This document shows, piece after piece, positions 1 to 8,612 of a DNA stretch of 64,000 bases. How positions within the stretch are numbered: the first letter of the stretch is position 1; every line of letters starts with the position of its first letter. Origin of the DNA: an uncultured Acidimicrobiales bacterium (lineage in GTDB: Bacteria > Actinomycetota > Acidimicrobiia > Acidimicrobiales > SZUA-35); contig CALAJV010000015.1 of NCBI GenBank assembly GCA_937922805.1, forward strand, positions 1-64,000. Reading direction: 5' to 3'. The notes under the pieces are model-generated. The model made no database searches. It was given only the letters and a program-made list of their open reading frames with translations, and was not told where the DNA came from. A program made the position numbers and the translations under genes.

Positions 1-135
1 TACATATCCAACGACTACATATCCAACGACTACATATCCAACGACTACATATCCAACGACTACATATCCAACGACTGCATATCCAACAATCATGCTCCCA
101 ACGACTACATATCCAACGACTGCATATCCAACGAC
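1..135. repeat. 15-bp tandem repeat array
   Basis: A 15-base unit, TACATATCCAACGAC, runs head to tail from the window edge. Five exact copies come first (1-75). Four variants or exact copies follow, ending near 135, with the most diverged at 91-105. Because 15 is a multiple of three, no unit shifts the reading frame, which fits repeats inside a coding region. The likely reading is frame 2, giving Thr-Tyr-Pro-Thr-Thr. The array probably continues left of the window. Confidence 0.95.
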
Positions 136-265
136 CTATCAAGTTGCGTATCTGGCGACCTATCCAGCAGCCAATACGCTCAAGAATTCGACTACCCCCG
201 CCGATGGAAACCAAATGATCTACAGCCCGGGCGATCGAATCGATCGTGTAAGCAGGGGGAACTAA
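2..265 (+). CDS. 3' end of a Thr/Tyr/Pro-repeat protein (partial)
   Basis: This is the C-terminal 87 residues of an open frame that enters from the left edge and stops at TAA 263-265. The first 45 residues are the repeat TYPTT/AYPTT. A non-repetitive tail follows, rich in Asn, Gln, Asp and Arg. Such Thr/Pro/Tyr repeats are common in extracellular linkers and stalks, but there is no domain to name. All three forward frames are open through the repeats. I prefer this one because its composition is protein-like and it ends just before the next gene, 6 nt upstream of its start. The function is unknown, and it could be a linker of a larger surface protein. Confidence 0.5.
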   Translation, partial: TYPTTTYPTTTYPTTTYPTTTYPTTAYPTIMLPTTTYPTTAYPTTYQVAYLATYPAANTLKNSTTPADGNQMIYSPGDRIDRVSRGN

Positions 266-271
266 TTCACA

Positions 272-451
272 ATGGCTGTCACTGAAAGTCCGTCATCACA
301 AGTACTAAACGGCGCCGGATGGTTCGCCGACCCAGAAGCCCTTCACAACCTTCGGTATTTCGATGGAGTCAACTGGACCGCGCATGTAACCCACTTCGGT
401 CCTACGCCGTGCCAGGAGTGCTATCGCAACGAAGTTGTTTACGAAGGCTAA
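272..451 (+). CDS. Small DUF2510 protein with a C-terminal CxxC
   Basis: This 59-residue protein starts at ATG 272, 11 nt after the purine-rich stretch AGGGGGA. Residues 14-40 match the short DUF2510 pattern of Actinomycetota: GWFADPEA, then LRYFDGVNWT. DUF2510 usually sits at an end of membrane or secreted actinobacterial proteins, and its role is not established. Here the domain is almost the whole protein. It is followed by PCQEC, a Cys-x-x-Cys pair that could bind metal or be redox active. There is no signal peptide or membrane segment, so it is probably cytoplasmic. It lies 6 nt after the repeat-protein frame and may be co-transcribed with it. The domain call is firm; the function is unknown. 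Confidence 0.75.
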   Translation: MAVTESPSSQVLNGAGWFADPEALHNLRYFDGVNWTAHVTHFGPTPCQECYRNEVVYEG

Positions 452-476
452 TCGTCATCGCTGGTGTAGCCGCTGA

Positions 477-3400
477 CTATGAAATTCCCAGCCGTGACCG
501 CACTCGCTGTTTAACCTGATCGAGGTCGGGAACCGACCGCTCGAAAACGGTGTCTGGCCCGATGAACAGGAACCGGCAGTCAACGACCGGTTTCGATGTG
601 ATGTGTTCTAGCGCCACGGCGTACGCCCCGGCTTGCACTTCATAACTGGCGACTTTGTCCGCAAGCTCCGAAGCGTTCGCAACGGCATCGGTTTTGTAAT
701 CGGCGACGATAAAGCCTTCTGAGGTTTCGATACACAAGTCGATGAATCCTTCGAAGCCGCCGACCGCTCCAGGCATGGCAACGTACAGTTCTCGCCAATG
801 TCTGCTGGACCTAGCCAACCGAAGTAAGTCCGTTCCTAGACAAAGCCGCACCCGGGCCTCCACCTCACCACTGGCATCAGGAATTCCCTCAGCGGCGGCG
901 GCCGCCATGGCTAGATCGCTGAGCGAACGAGTTTCTCGCCTCTCGCTACCGTCTCCGCTATCGCCATCTCGGTCTTCGTCACTACCAGACCCAAAATCAA
1001 CGTTTTCTAACACGGCGTGAACTGCGCTCCCCAGCGCCGGCCCGTGATGCAGGGCCTTAGCCCCTGCAACCTGTTGACCTATGGCAGCGGTTAGCGGTTC
1101 TTCGGCCCCAGCCGCTGGCTCATCATCGCCTAGAGCACCAGCTAGCAACGGCGGATCGGCAGCAGCCAAACGGGTGGCAGACCAAAATTGGGAAGCCTTG
1201 GAAGCGGCCACGATCGACTCGTGGCCGTCCTGCCATCGAGCCAAGTCATCTTCGTAACTTCCACCAGCGAGTCTGAGCTGTCGGGGTGGTTCAGCCGCGT
1301 AGTACTCGTCGCCACGAGCTTCGAACCGTTCGACCAGATGGCTCAACGGCTCCGCTGCTCCCCACGTTCTTTTTCCGATAGACAGCTCCCCGTCCTTGTG
1401 ATGGGCGCTTACGACTAGCCGGTCAGACGCTCGGGTGGCAGCAACGTAGTGAAGGCGAACCCGTTCGTGGCCATCAAGCACTTCTTCCACTGAAGCTTGA
1501 AGCGAATAGCCGCTGGTTTTCTGATCACCTCCGAGAGAAATTTGTGGCTTCTCACCTTCTGAAAACAAGACGCTAGCAGCAGGCCTACCTCGATTTTCTT
1601 TAGTCGAAGAACCAGCGAGAATGACAATTGGGAACTCAAGTCCTTTAGCTCCGTGAACGGTGAGCACTCGGACAGCATCATCGTCAGGTTCGGCGGGCAG
1701 CGGTTCGGTAATACGGGCCATATCACTCGACTGCACCTCAACCCAAGCGACGAAATCTTGTAGGTCTCCCCCATGTTGCTCGGTGAACTCACGCGCTTGT
1801 TCAGCCAAGAATCGATATCGTCTCCACCGGTCGCGGGGGCGAGACTCGGCCAAGGCTCCTTCTCGTAGGCGCCGCTCTCTGACAATACGATCAACTATTG
1901 CCCCCGGCTCAGACCACCATCGGTCGGCATGCCACCCTCGCAAGACAGCGAAGGCTCCGGCTATCGATGAACCTTCGAGCATCTGCGGAGTGTCAGTTCG
2001 CCGATAATCCCAGGAGCCATCGGCCAACTTCCACTCCAACAATTCATCATCGCCAACGGCGAAGAGGGCAGATCGTAACGCTCCAACGACGTCGACCGAG
2101 TTCGATGGATCGACGGCCGCTCGCACGCCGGCCATCAGGGTTCGGACCTCTTGGGTGGCGTAAACCAATGAGTTAGTTTCTGGCCGGAATGGAACATTGG
2201 TCGCAGCGAATGCCGATTCGAGCGCAGGGAGCGAAAGCCGGGAAGGAACTAGCACCGCTATGTCACGCAGCCTCGCTGGCTTCTGTTCACCGTCTCGCTC
2301 AATCAGCCATTCTTGTTCCATCGCCTGGCAAACAACAGCAGCGACGTCCCGGCTTTCAAGGTCTCGGATCTGGGCTGCTTTGACCTCTTTGTCGTGAGGT
2401 TGCCCGACCATCGTAATTGGGGTGGCCGTTGCCCCAACCGGGCGAAACGCAGCGAGCGGAACATACGGCGGTTGCTTACCCAGGTCGCCATCTCCCATAG
2501 CTTCGCCGAAGACGTAGTTCACCCATTCGACGATTCCGGGAACGGATCGGAAATTTGTTGTGAGGTAAGAGGACTCGTCAACCAACGCATCCTCAGCCGC
2601 TGAATACACTGCAATATCGGCTCGCCGGAACCGGTAAATCGACTGCTTCGGATCGCCAACAACAACTAGTCGACCAGGTTCTAGCTCAGCTGCAAGTTGC
2701 TCCCATGGGGTTGTGCCAACTGGCTGTCGAGAGGCAATGAGAACCGCAAGTTCGATCTGGATCGGATCGGTATCTTGGAACTCGTCTAGCAAGATTCTCG
2801 GGTATCTCTGGTGAAGGTATTGCCTAACGTTTTCGTCGCTTCGGAGGAGCTTGCGAGCCAGTACTAAAAGGTCATGAAAGCTCAGCTCACCCCGCCTCCT
2901 TCTTCGCTCCACTCGGTCGAGAACAAAATCGGTGACGAGCTCGCGCAGCTCGCTAATCACTTCATCGCGGTACCGCCTAATTGCAACGTCAAGCAAGTCT
3001 CGTTTTTGTTCGACTTGGGCCCGGGCGGCATCGACATCGACACGGCGCCAGTTGTCTTTTCTTCCCGAGCGCCTGTTCGGCCATTTCATTTTGCCGAGCA
3101 GCTGAAGTTGATCAATTAGCGATTCCTGCCGAAGCACCTCTGCTTGTTCCAACAGGTGTTTGATCCCTTTGACCAACGTGTCCTCTTCTGAGATACACGC
3201 TGATTGCAGTTCACCTAGACTGTCAAGCTCGTCGAATATTGCGTCGAAGTCCAGGGTTGAAAGCGGTTTTCGATCGTCTTTAGGGCGATGCAATAAGTCC
3301 CAGTTGTCATCAAGCCGTTTCGCAACTGGCCCGAACCGACCAATTTTGATATCGAGTGCAGCCGCCCGCTCTTGCAGCTCCAACTTTGACATGTCGTCGC

Positions 3401-3899
3401 CAAGCTGGCCGGAGAAAACCCGCCAGCTCTCATCAAACTCCAAGGTGCTGGCAATTTCATCCAAAACACCGAAACCAGGAGGTAACCCAATTTCGACCGG
3501 ATGATCGCTCAACACTCGAAGCGCAAAGCTGTGAAGAGTTGTGATGGCGGCCGACTCAACCTGGCCCGCAGCTTCAGCACACGACCGGCTCTGTTCGCTC
3601 TCAGCTCTCAGCTCTAACGCGTCTCTTACCCGAACCCGAAGCTCACGAGCGGCGGCCTCGGTGAAAGTTATAGCCGCTATTTGTCCAACGGAGAACCCGC
3701 CATCAGCGACTAAGTTGACCACTCGGTTGACGATGGCGGTCGTTTTACCGCTACCGGCTCCAGCTTCGACAAATAGGGTGGCCTCCAGATCATGAGCAAT
3801 TTTGGCCCGCGGCCCGGCATCGCCCAGTTCCTGCTTCTCGAGGTCACCCTTGTGTTGACTGGCCCACTGATCATTTTTGGATTTCGGGGAATCGATCAT
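477..3899 (-). CDS. AddA/RecB-like UvrD-family helicase with PD-(D/E)XK nuclease
   Basis: This 1140-residue superfamily 1A helicase-nuclease probably processes double-strand DNA ends for recombination together with the upstream AddB-like protein. The Walker A motif GAGSGKTT is at about residues 47-54. It is followed by the UvrD motif AAITFTEAAARELR, a Walker B/DEFQDTDP box in the middle third, and VRVLTVHGAKGLEFP, typical of UvrD motif V. The last 100 residues carry a RecB-type nuclease core (GFIDLC, then IVADYKTD). Its start overlaps the stop of the AddB-like gene by 4 nt (ATGA), indicating translational coupling. It could be named AddA, AdnB or RecB-like. I favour AddA because the partner has no intact helicase P-loop. 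Confidence 0.9.
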   Translation of the reverse strand: MIDSPKSKNDQWASQHKGDLEKQELGDAGPRAKIAHDLEATLFVEAGAGSGKTTAIVNRVVNLVADGGFSVGQIAAITFTEAAARELRVRVRDALELRAESEQSRSCAEAAGQVESAAITTLHSFALRVLSDHPVEIGLPPGFGVLDEIASTLEFDESWRVFSGQLGDDMSKLELQERAAALDIKIGRFGPVAKRLDDNWDLLHRPKDDRKPLSTLDFDAIFDELDSLGELQSACISEEDTLVKGIKHLLEQAEVLRQESLIDQLQLLGKMKWPNRRSGRKDNWRRVDVDAARAQVEQKRDLLDVAIRRYRDEVISELRELVTDFVLDRVERRRRRGELSFHDLLVLARKLLRSDENVRQYLHQRYPRILLDEFQDTDPIQIELAVLIASRQPVGTTPWEQLAAELEPGRLVVVGDPKQSIYRFRRADIAVYSAAEDALVDESSYLTTNFRSVPGIVEWVNYVFGEAMGDGDLGKQPPYVPLAAFRPVGATATPITMVGQPHDKEVKAAQIRDLESRDVAAVVCQAMEQEWLIERDGEQKPARLRDIAVLVPSRLSLPALESAFAATNVPFRPETNSLVYATQEVRTLMAGVRAAVDPSNSVDVVGALRSALFAVGDDELLEWKLADGSWDYRRTDTPQMLEGSSIAGAFAVLRGWHADRWWSEPGAIVDRIVRERRLREGALAESRPRDRWRRYRFLAEQAREFTEQHGGDLQDFVAWVEVQSSDMARITEPLPAEPDDDAVRVLTVHGAKGLEFPIVILAGSSTKENRGRPAASVLFSEGEKPQISLGGDQKTSGYSLQASVEEVLDGHERVRLHYVAATRASDRLVVSAHHKDGELSIGKRTWGAAEPLSHLVERFEARGDEYYAAEPPRQLRLAGGSYEDDLARWQDGHESIVAASKASQFWSATRLAAADPPLLAGALGDDEPAAGAEEPLTAAIGQQVAGAKALHHGPALGSAVHAVLENVDFGSGSDEDRDGDSGDGSERRETRSLSDLAMAAAAAEGIPDASGEVEARVRLCLGTDLLRLARSSRHWRELYVAMPGAVGGFEGFIDLCIETSEGFIVADYKTDAVANASELADKVASYEVQAGAYAVALEHITSKPVVDCRFLFIGPDTVFERSVPDLDQVKQRVRSRLGIS

Positions 3900-6800
3900 T
3901 GGGCAATCTCTTCAGCTGATGTTCGCTGGCGACCAAGTAGTAAATCAATCGGCGTGAGCGATTCGTCCACCCTCACTCGTTCCCACTCGCTTTGACGATC
4001 GGTAGGGCAAACCCGATCAAAATCACAGAACATGCAATTTTCGAAGGTCAAACGAGGCCACCCAACCGCATCACCCGGCACACCTGGGAAAAGGCCGTCT
4101 CGGATGCCATCCAATGCCGAACCGACCGCGCTTTCGAGGCTAGTTTCGAGCTCCTCATCGAGCTCCATCGTCTTGAGTTTGTTCTCCCGGGTCAGCCAAT
4201 AGACCCCGATTTTGCGGCCTGGGCGATTCTCTTTCTCGGCCACAGCTCGAGCATAGAGCGGTAGCTGAAGCCGACGGCCATCGTTGAGCGGGTTGGTTTC
4301 CATGCCCTCAAACGGGCGAGCAGATCCACCTTTGTAGTCGATCACGAGGAGGCCGCCGTCAGCAGTCAGATCGACCCGATCAACCGATCCCCGTAGCCTC
4401 ATCTTTCGGCCAGCCCATGAACCCTCTAATGGCGGACTGTCTTGCTGACCAAAGCCATATTCAGCCCAACGGGGTGTTGATTGAAATTGCTCCCGGACAA
4501 CATCGTCTTGGTCCAAGAAGTTGGCCATCTCAGATACCAACCACCGATGAAGTAACTTGGTTCGGACTTGGCCACCGGTAATCCCTCGACCAGACGCAAC
4601 TTTGATTTCTTCTTCCAAAATGTCAAACAATCGGGCCCGCCGATCCGGCGACCAAGGATCCCCTGGTTCTGGAACATCCAATTCTTCTATTGCTTCAGTG
4701 ATGAACCGCTCCAAGACCGCATGAACTAGGGTTCCACGCTCCCGTGGCTGTATCTCGTCAATCCGTTCCGGCCGCTCATCTTCGCCGACCCTCAAGACGC
4801 GAGCGAACAAGTATTTTCGTGGACACTGAGCGTACGTTTCCAGTGCCGTCGGAGATAGAAGCCGCTCGGTCGGGTCGATCTTGCCGGCCTGAACTGAACC
4901 GGCATGTCGGGTGAGAACCGGTCTCGACCTATCTCTAACTCGATCAAGATTAGCGGCGAGCGCTTCATCGATTCGGGCCAGCTCATGAGTATCGATAGGC
5001 TCGTTGCCCTCGACATGAGCTATCAAAGCCCGAAGTCCAAATTCGTCGGCCGAGATCGGTCGGCCATGGCCCGCCAATCCCTGATAGTGCGAATCAATCG
5101 ACTCCCAAGAACCGACCAATGGATCAAGCACCCGAGGCCACACCCTCGATCGGTTGCTACGCATATCGCCGCGAGATGTAAGCAACACTGCTGGTTGGTG
5201 TGACGCTGCCACAGCGAGAGCAACGAGGCGAACATCAAGGTGGGCAAGGTCGGACTTTTCCGGCAGAACTCGCGACGCAGCACGCAATTGGTCGCTGAGC
5301 AATGGATCTTCCCGCGGGGTTCGGGGAAAATGTCCTTCTACTAGGCCTACGACAACCGACTTTGTGTAGCTGTGTCCTGGCGTTGCCCCCAGCGGGCCAA
5401 CGTACACGCCCTTGCCCATTGGTTGACCAGGAACGACCGTTGCCTCGAGCTCGGTGGCGATGGTTGATTCAAATGAGTCGAGGGTTGGAGCCTGCCCAAA
5501 GGCATCGAGCGCTGCCATTCCTTTCAGAATTTTCCGAACCTGTTCGAACGCTACGTGTTCGACCTGAGGCCATGCCGGGCTCGGACGCTCACCGGTTTGC
5601 GTTCCGGGTTCTTGCCGGGGTAGTTCTGGGCCTTGGTCAAGAGTTCCGTCAGCAATTTCGGCTCCTAACAAAAGCTCGTCGAGTAGGTCGACTCCCCATT
5701 GCGACCATCGTGTCCAAGTCCGGTCCGCGGGCGGAGTAAGAAGTTTCTGTAACCGAACCATGAACTGAGCCAGATTCATCATCGATGTCTGGGATGCCTC
5801 ATCATCGGTGTTGCGAACCAGTTCGTCTAGTCGGACGGCCCACTGATCGCTATCGATCACGCCAGCTTGTCGCGAGATTCGATCCCACAACGCTGCTGGG
5901 GCTTCGTTGCCTGTTCCATCATTGATCGGAGCTGCGTTTAGTAACGTTGTAACCGCAACTCGATCTGCGCCCTGGGCCGACATCGTTAGCAGCCGATGGA
6001 GGGTCCGCCCAGCGAGAGAAGAGCTGAGCGGACGATGCCCAGCGCTTGAGTACGGTAGGCCAGCTGATTCGAGGTGTTCAGATAACAGTCGGGCATACGG
6101 CTCTGCACTGGCATACAGGATCGCCATCTCGTTTAGTGGTTCGCCGCTGGCAGCGAAGGCGACCACATCGCGCAACGCAGTTCGCACCTCGTCCTCTGGG
6201 TCGGCAACCTCGATCTGGACCGCGCGGTTTTCTCCGGTGTCCGCTCGTTGGTCCGAGTCTGAGTGGGAGTGCTCAAAAGACGTTTCGTCTCCGCCCGAAG
6301 CTGGGTCGGAATCGAACTGAAGCCGACCCGGCCTGGGATGGGTGCTGGCCCCCTCTACCCGGACGCCCCAACCGCTCAATCGGTCGAAGTGTTGTTTGTC
6401 TATGCGGCGATGCCCAGTCAAACCAACAACTACATGGCTCTCGGCCCGAGCAGCTACAGCCTTAAAGACCCGACCCTCGTAAGGACGGATCGGATCGAGC
6501 AGGTACAACAGAATAGGGCCGCGCTCCCCCACCGGCATCCGATCCAGAGCGGCCAGGGCTCGCTCTACCACTTCATCTCCGCTGCAAGCAGCTTGCATCT
6601 GGCTTAGGCCGCCATCTAGAACACGAAGTGCTTCGGCCGACAGTCCGCTAGCTTGAGCCCGAACTCGCTCAAGGGCGTCACTTGGTAGTCCTACAATCTC
6701 GCCGTAAAGCGTTACTAGCCGTTCTTCTGTAGTTCTATGCCCGGCCACTGAACCAAATCCACCTGGGTTCCGATGAAGCTCGGCTCGGACTGCTGCCACC

Positions 6801-7069
6801 ACTTCCGATCGAGCGGCGATATGTCGTTGTTGAGCAAACAGTTCCGGAGCTACCAGGTCCTCAGCAAAGCGCTGTAGTGTAACAAAAGTCACGCCAGCCA
6901 ACCCTTGGCGGCGTCTACCAACGGCTCGCCGAACCGCAACTGTCATAGCTGAGGTCTGACAAATAACGGTTGCGGGCGCTAGCCGATCACCCTGCCTCGT
7001 TTCGTCGAGGAGAGCACCTAGCGTTTCGATTGAGCGCTTCCCAACGGGGGTAGTGGTGATCGCTGCCAT
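3896..7069 (-). CDS. AddB-like PD-(D/E)XK nuclease subunit with Fe-S cysteines
   Basis: This 1057-residue protein is the probable partner of the AddA-like helicase. The C-terminal third has a RecB-family nuclease (LLVIDYKGG followed by a QLPLYARA helix). It also has the four cysteines that in AddB hold a 4Fe-4S cluster: one in CPRKYLF, near residue 738, and three in CMFCDFDRVC (C1012, C1015, C1021). The N-terminus resembles AddB, but the P-loop position reads VICQTSAMT, without the Gly-Lys-Thr/Ser of an ATPase. It therefore probably scans DNA and does not hydrolyse ATP. The first of the coupled pair, it is read toward the left. No Shine-Dalgarno sequence is evident before ATG 7069. Confidence 0.87.
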   Translation of the reverse strand: MAAITTTPVGKRSIETLGALLDETRQGDRLAPATVICQTSAMTVAVRRAVGRRRQGLAGVTFVTLQRFAEDLVAPELFAQQRHIAARSEVVAAVRAELHRNPGGFGSVAGHRTTEERLVTLYGEIVGLPSDALERVRAQASGLSAEALRVLDGGLSQMQAACSGDEVVERALAALDRMPVGERGPILLYLLDPIRPYEGRVFKAVAARAESHVVVGLTGHRRIDKQHFDRLSGWGVRVEGASTHPRPGRLQFDSDPASGGDETSFEHSHSDSDQRADTGENRAVQIEVADPEDEVRTALRDVVAFAASGEPLNEMAILYASAEPYARLLSEHLESAGLPYSSAGHRPLSSSLAGRTLHRLLTMSAQGADRVAVTTLLNAAPINDGTGNEAPAALWDRISRQAGVIDSDQWAVRLDELVRNTDDEASQTSMMNLAQFMVRLQKLLTPPADRTWTRWSQWGVDLLDELLLGAEIADGTLDQGPELPRQEPGTQTGERPSPAWPQVEHVAFEQVRKILKGMAALDAFGQAPTLDSFESTIATELEATVVPGQPMGKGVYVGPLGATPGHSYTKSVVVGLVEGHFPRTPREDPLLSDQLRAASRVLPEKSDLAHLDVRLVALAVAASHQPAVLLTSRGDMRSNRSRVWPRVLDPLVGSWESIDSHYQGLAGHGRPISADEFGLRALIAHVEGNEPIDTHELARIDEALAANLDRVRDRSRPVLTRHAGSVQAGKIDPTERLLSPTALETYAQCPRKYLFARVLRVGEDERPERIDEIQPRERGTLVHAVLERFITEAIEELDVPEPGDPWSPDRRARLFDILEEEIKVASGRGITGGQVRTKLLHRWLVSEMANFLDQDDVVREQFQSTPRWAEYGFGQQDSPPLEGSWAGRKMRLRGSVDRVDLTADGGLLVIDYKGGSARPFEGMETNPLNDGRRLQLPLYARAVAEKENRPGRKIGVYWLTRENKLKTMELDEELETSLESAVGSALDGIRDGLFPGVPGDAVGWPRLTFENCMFCDFDRVCPTDRQSEWERVRVDESLTPIDLLLGRQRTSAEEIAQ

Positions 7070-7165
7070 CTTGATGTCAAGGCTAGGTTGCCCGACGTCG
7101 AGCCGCGCGGCTTTACTGCCGATGGATTGCCAAATGATGAAGTAGTTCGATTCGACCGATTGCGC

Positions 7166-8503
7166 TTAGTCCCATAGTGAGTCGACGACATCAAGCCAAA
7201 GGGCAATCGTCAACCGTAGCGACTCGACGTCGATCCGTTCATCGTGGCCATGGAACCGTCGAAAGAACTCGCCAGTGTCAACTGCGGGTGAAAGCAAGCC
7301 TGCTCCATAGGCAATGGCCCCTTGGTCACGGAAAAACCGGGCATCAGTACCGCCGGTTACCATGCTAGGTATCGCCTTGGCATCCGGATAGGCCTTTGCT
7401 ATCGAACCGGTGAGGGCGTCCCAGAGAGGGTTATCCGTTGGGGATGCGGTTGAATCACTACGCTGGATAATTTCTGTCTCAACCTGGTCGGCCATGTCGC
7501 CCAACGCGGCCGCCAAATGAGCGTCGACGTCAGCCGACGTTTCACCGGGCAACGTCCGAATGTCTACCTCGATTATCACGCTGTCGGGAATGACATTGGT
7601 CTTGACTCCACCGTGAATCACGTTGGGACTAAAGGTGGTATGGCTACAGGAGTGAGCATTGCGGGCCAGTTCAGGCGGAAGTTGCTGAAATGCATCGTAG
7701 ATCCTGGCCGGGTCGATCAGCTTCTGGGACAAGTCATCGTCCAGCCCCATGGCCTGAACCCGGGCGGCCCACAGTTCATCCAGCCTTGGGTTGGGGCGAT
7801 ACTCACTTAGCCTCCGAACCACCTCTGCTGCCTTTACCAACGCGTTATCGGTCCCGTATGGCATCGATCCGTGCCCTGGCGAGCCCTTGACTTTAAGGCG
7901 AGTCCATCCGATTCCCTTCTCGGCGGTTGTGATCAACAGACTCATCCCTTTGTCGCTGTGCATCGGGATGCCACCGAACTCAGTAAGAACGTACTCGCAC
8001 TTCAACGCTTCCCACTCGTCACGAACTAGTACCTCAGCCCCATGAGCACCCCCGGCCTCCTCATCGGCGACCGCAAAGTAAATGATGTCGCCCGGGTACC
8101 GCTGGCCAGAGCTCACCAGATGGCGAAACACGACCGCCATTGACGAGGTTAGGTTCAGCATGTCCACTGCACCGCGACCCCAGACCTCACCATCTATAAG
8201 CTCACCACCAAAAGGGTCGTGGGTCCAACCCTCGGGTGAAACTGGCACCACGTCTGTATGGCCCATCAGACACAGCGCAGGGGCCGACGAATCTGTTCCC
8301 TCCCACCGGGCGACTAACGAAGATCGACCCGGCGTTGGTTCGTAAAGCTGAAAATCTACCCCGGTGCCTTCGATCTCATCCCGCAATAACCGGGCCGAAA
8401 CGTCCTCTTGGCCCGATTCCGGAGTTCCATCGTTCACACATTGGTTACGGATGAGTGCTTGAAGCAACTCGACGGTCTCGTTGGTTAGCCGATCGATCAT
8501 CAA
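7166..8503 (-). CDS. M20-family metallopeptidase (ArgE/DapE/CPG2 type)
   Basis: This is a 445-residue zinc-dependent amidohydrolase or carboxypeptidase, probably cytoplasmic. Metal and catalytic residues are visible: GHTDVVP (H82, D84), GRGAVDM (bridging D114) and the pair E148/E149 in AVADEEAGG. A last metal histidine is likely in FHGHDERID near the C-terminus. The dimerisation insert contains the usual GSPGHGSMP. Full-length M20 enzymes are 380-470 residues, so it is intact. The substrate cannot be read from sequence. N-acyl-amino acids or dipeptides are typical, and no arginine or lysine biosynthesis gene is adjacent. It stands alone, with 96 nt to the nuclease gene downstream. Confidence 0.88.
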   Translation of the reverse strand: MMIDRLTNETVELLQALIRNQCVNDGTPESGQEDVSARLLRDEIEGTGVDFQLYEPTPGRSSLVARWEGTDSSAPALCLMGHTDVVPVSPEGWTHDPFGGELIDGEVWGRGAVDMLNLTSSMAVVFRHLVSSGQRYPGDIIYFAVADEEAGGAHGAEVLVRDEWEALKCEYVLTEFGGIPMHSDKGMSLLITTAEKGIGWTRLKVKGSPGHGSMPYGTDNALVKAAEVVRRLSEYRPNPRLDELWAARVQAMGLDDDLSQKLIDPARIYDAFQQLPPELARNAHSCSHTTFSPNVIHGGVKTNVIPDSVIIEVDIRTLPGETSADVDAHLAAALGDMADQVETEIIQRSDSTASPTDNPLWDALTGSIAKAYPDAKAIPSMVTGGTDARFFRDQGAIAYGAGLLSPAVDTGEFFRRFHGHDERIDVESLRLTIALWLDVVDSLWD

Positions 8504-8612
8504 CCGATCTTAGTTTGGCGGCCGACACAAAGCCCATAGCGAACCCTCATTGCCAGAATCACAGCCCAAGGCTACGTGGGAGCGTCCCTACAGGGCACCA
8601 GCGGTGTGGTCG

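Noticed and set aside
1..135. The 15-bp array as a CRISPR
   Set aside because: The units are contiguous with no spacers, and 15 bp is too short.
5533..5563. CGAAC and GTTCG half-sites inside the AddB-like gene as a LexA box
   Set aside because: The spacings are 2 and 7 nt, not 4, and the site is internal to the gene.
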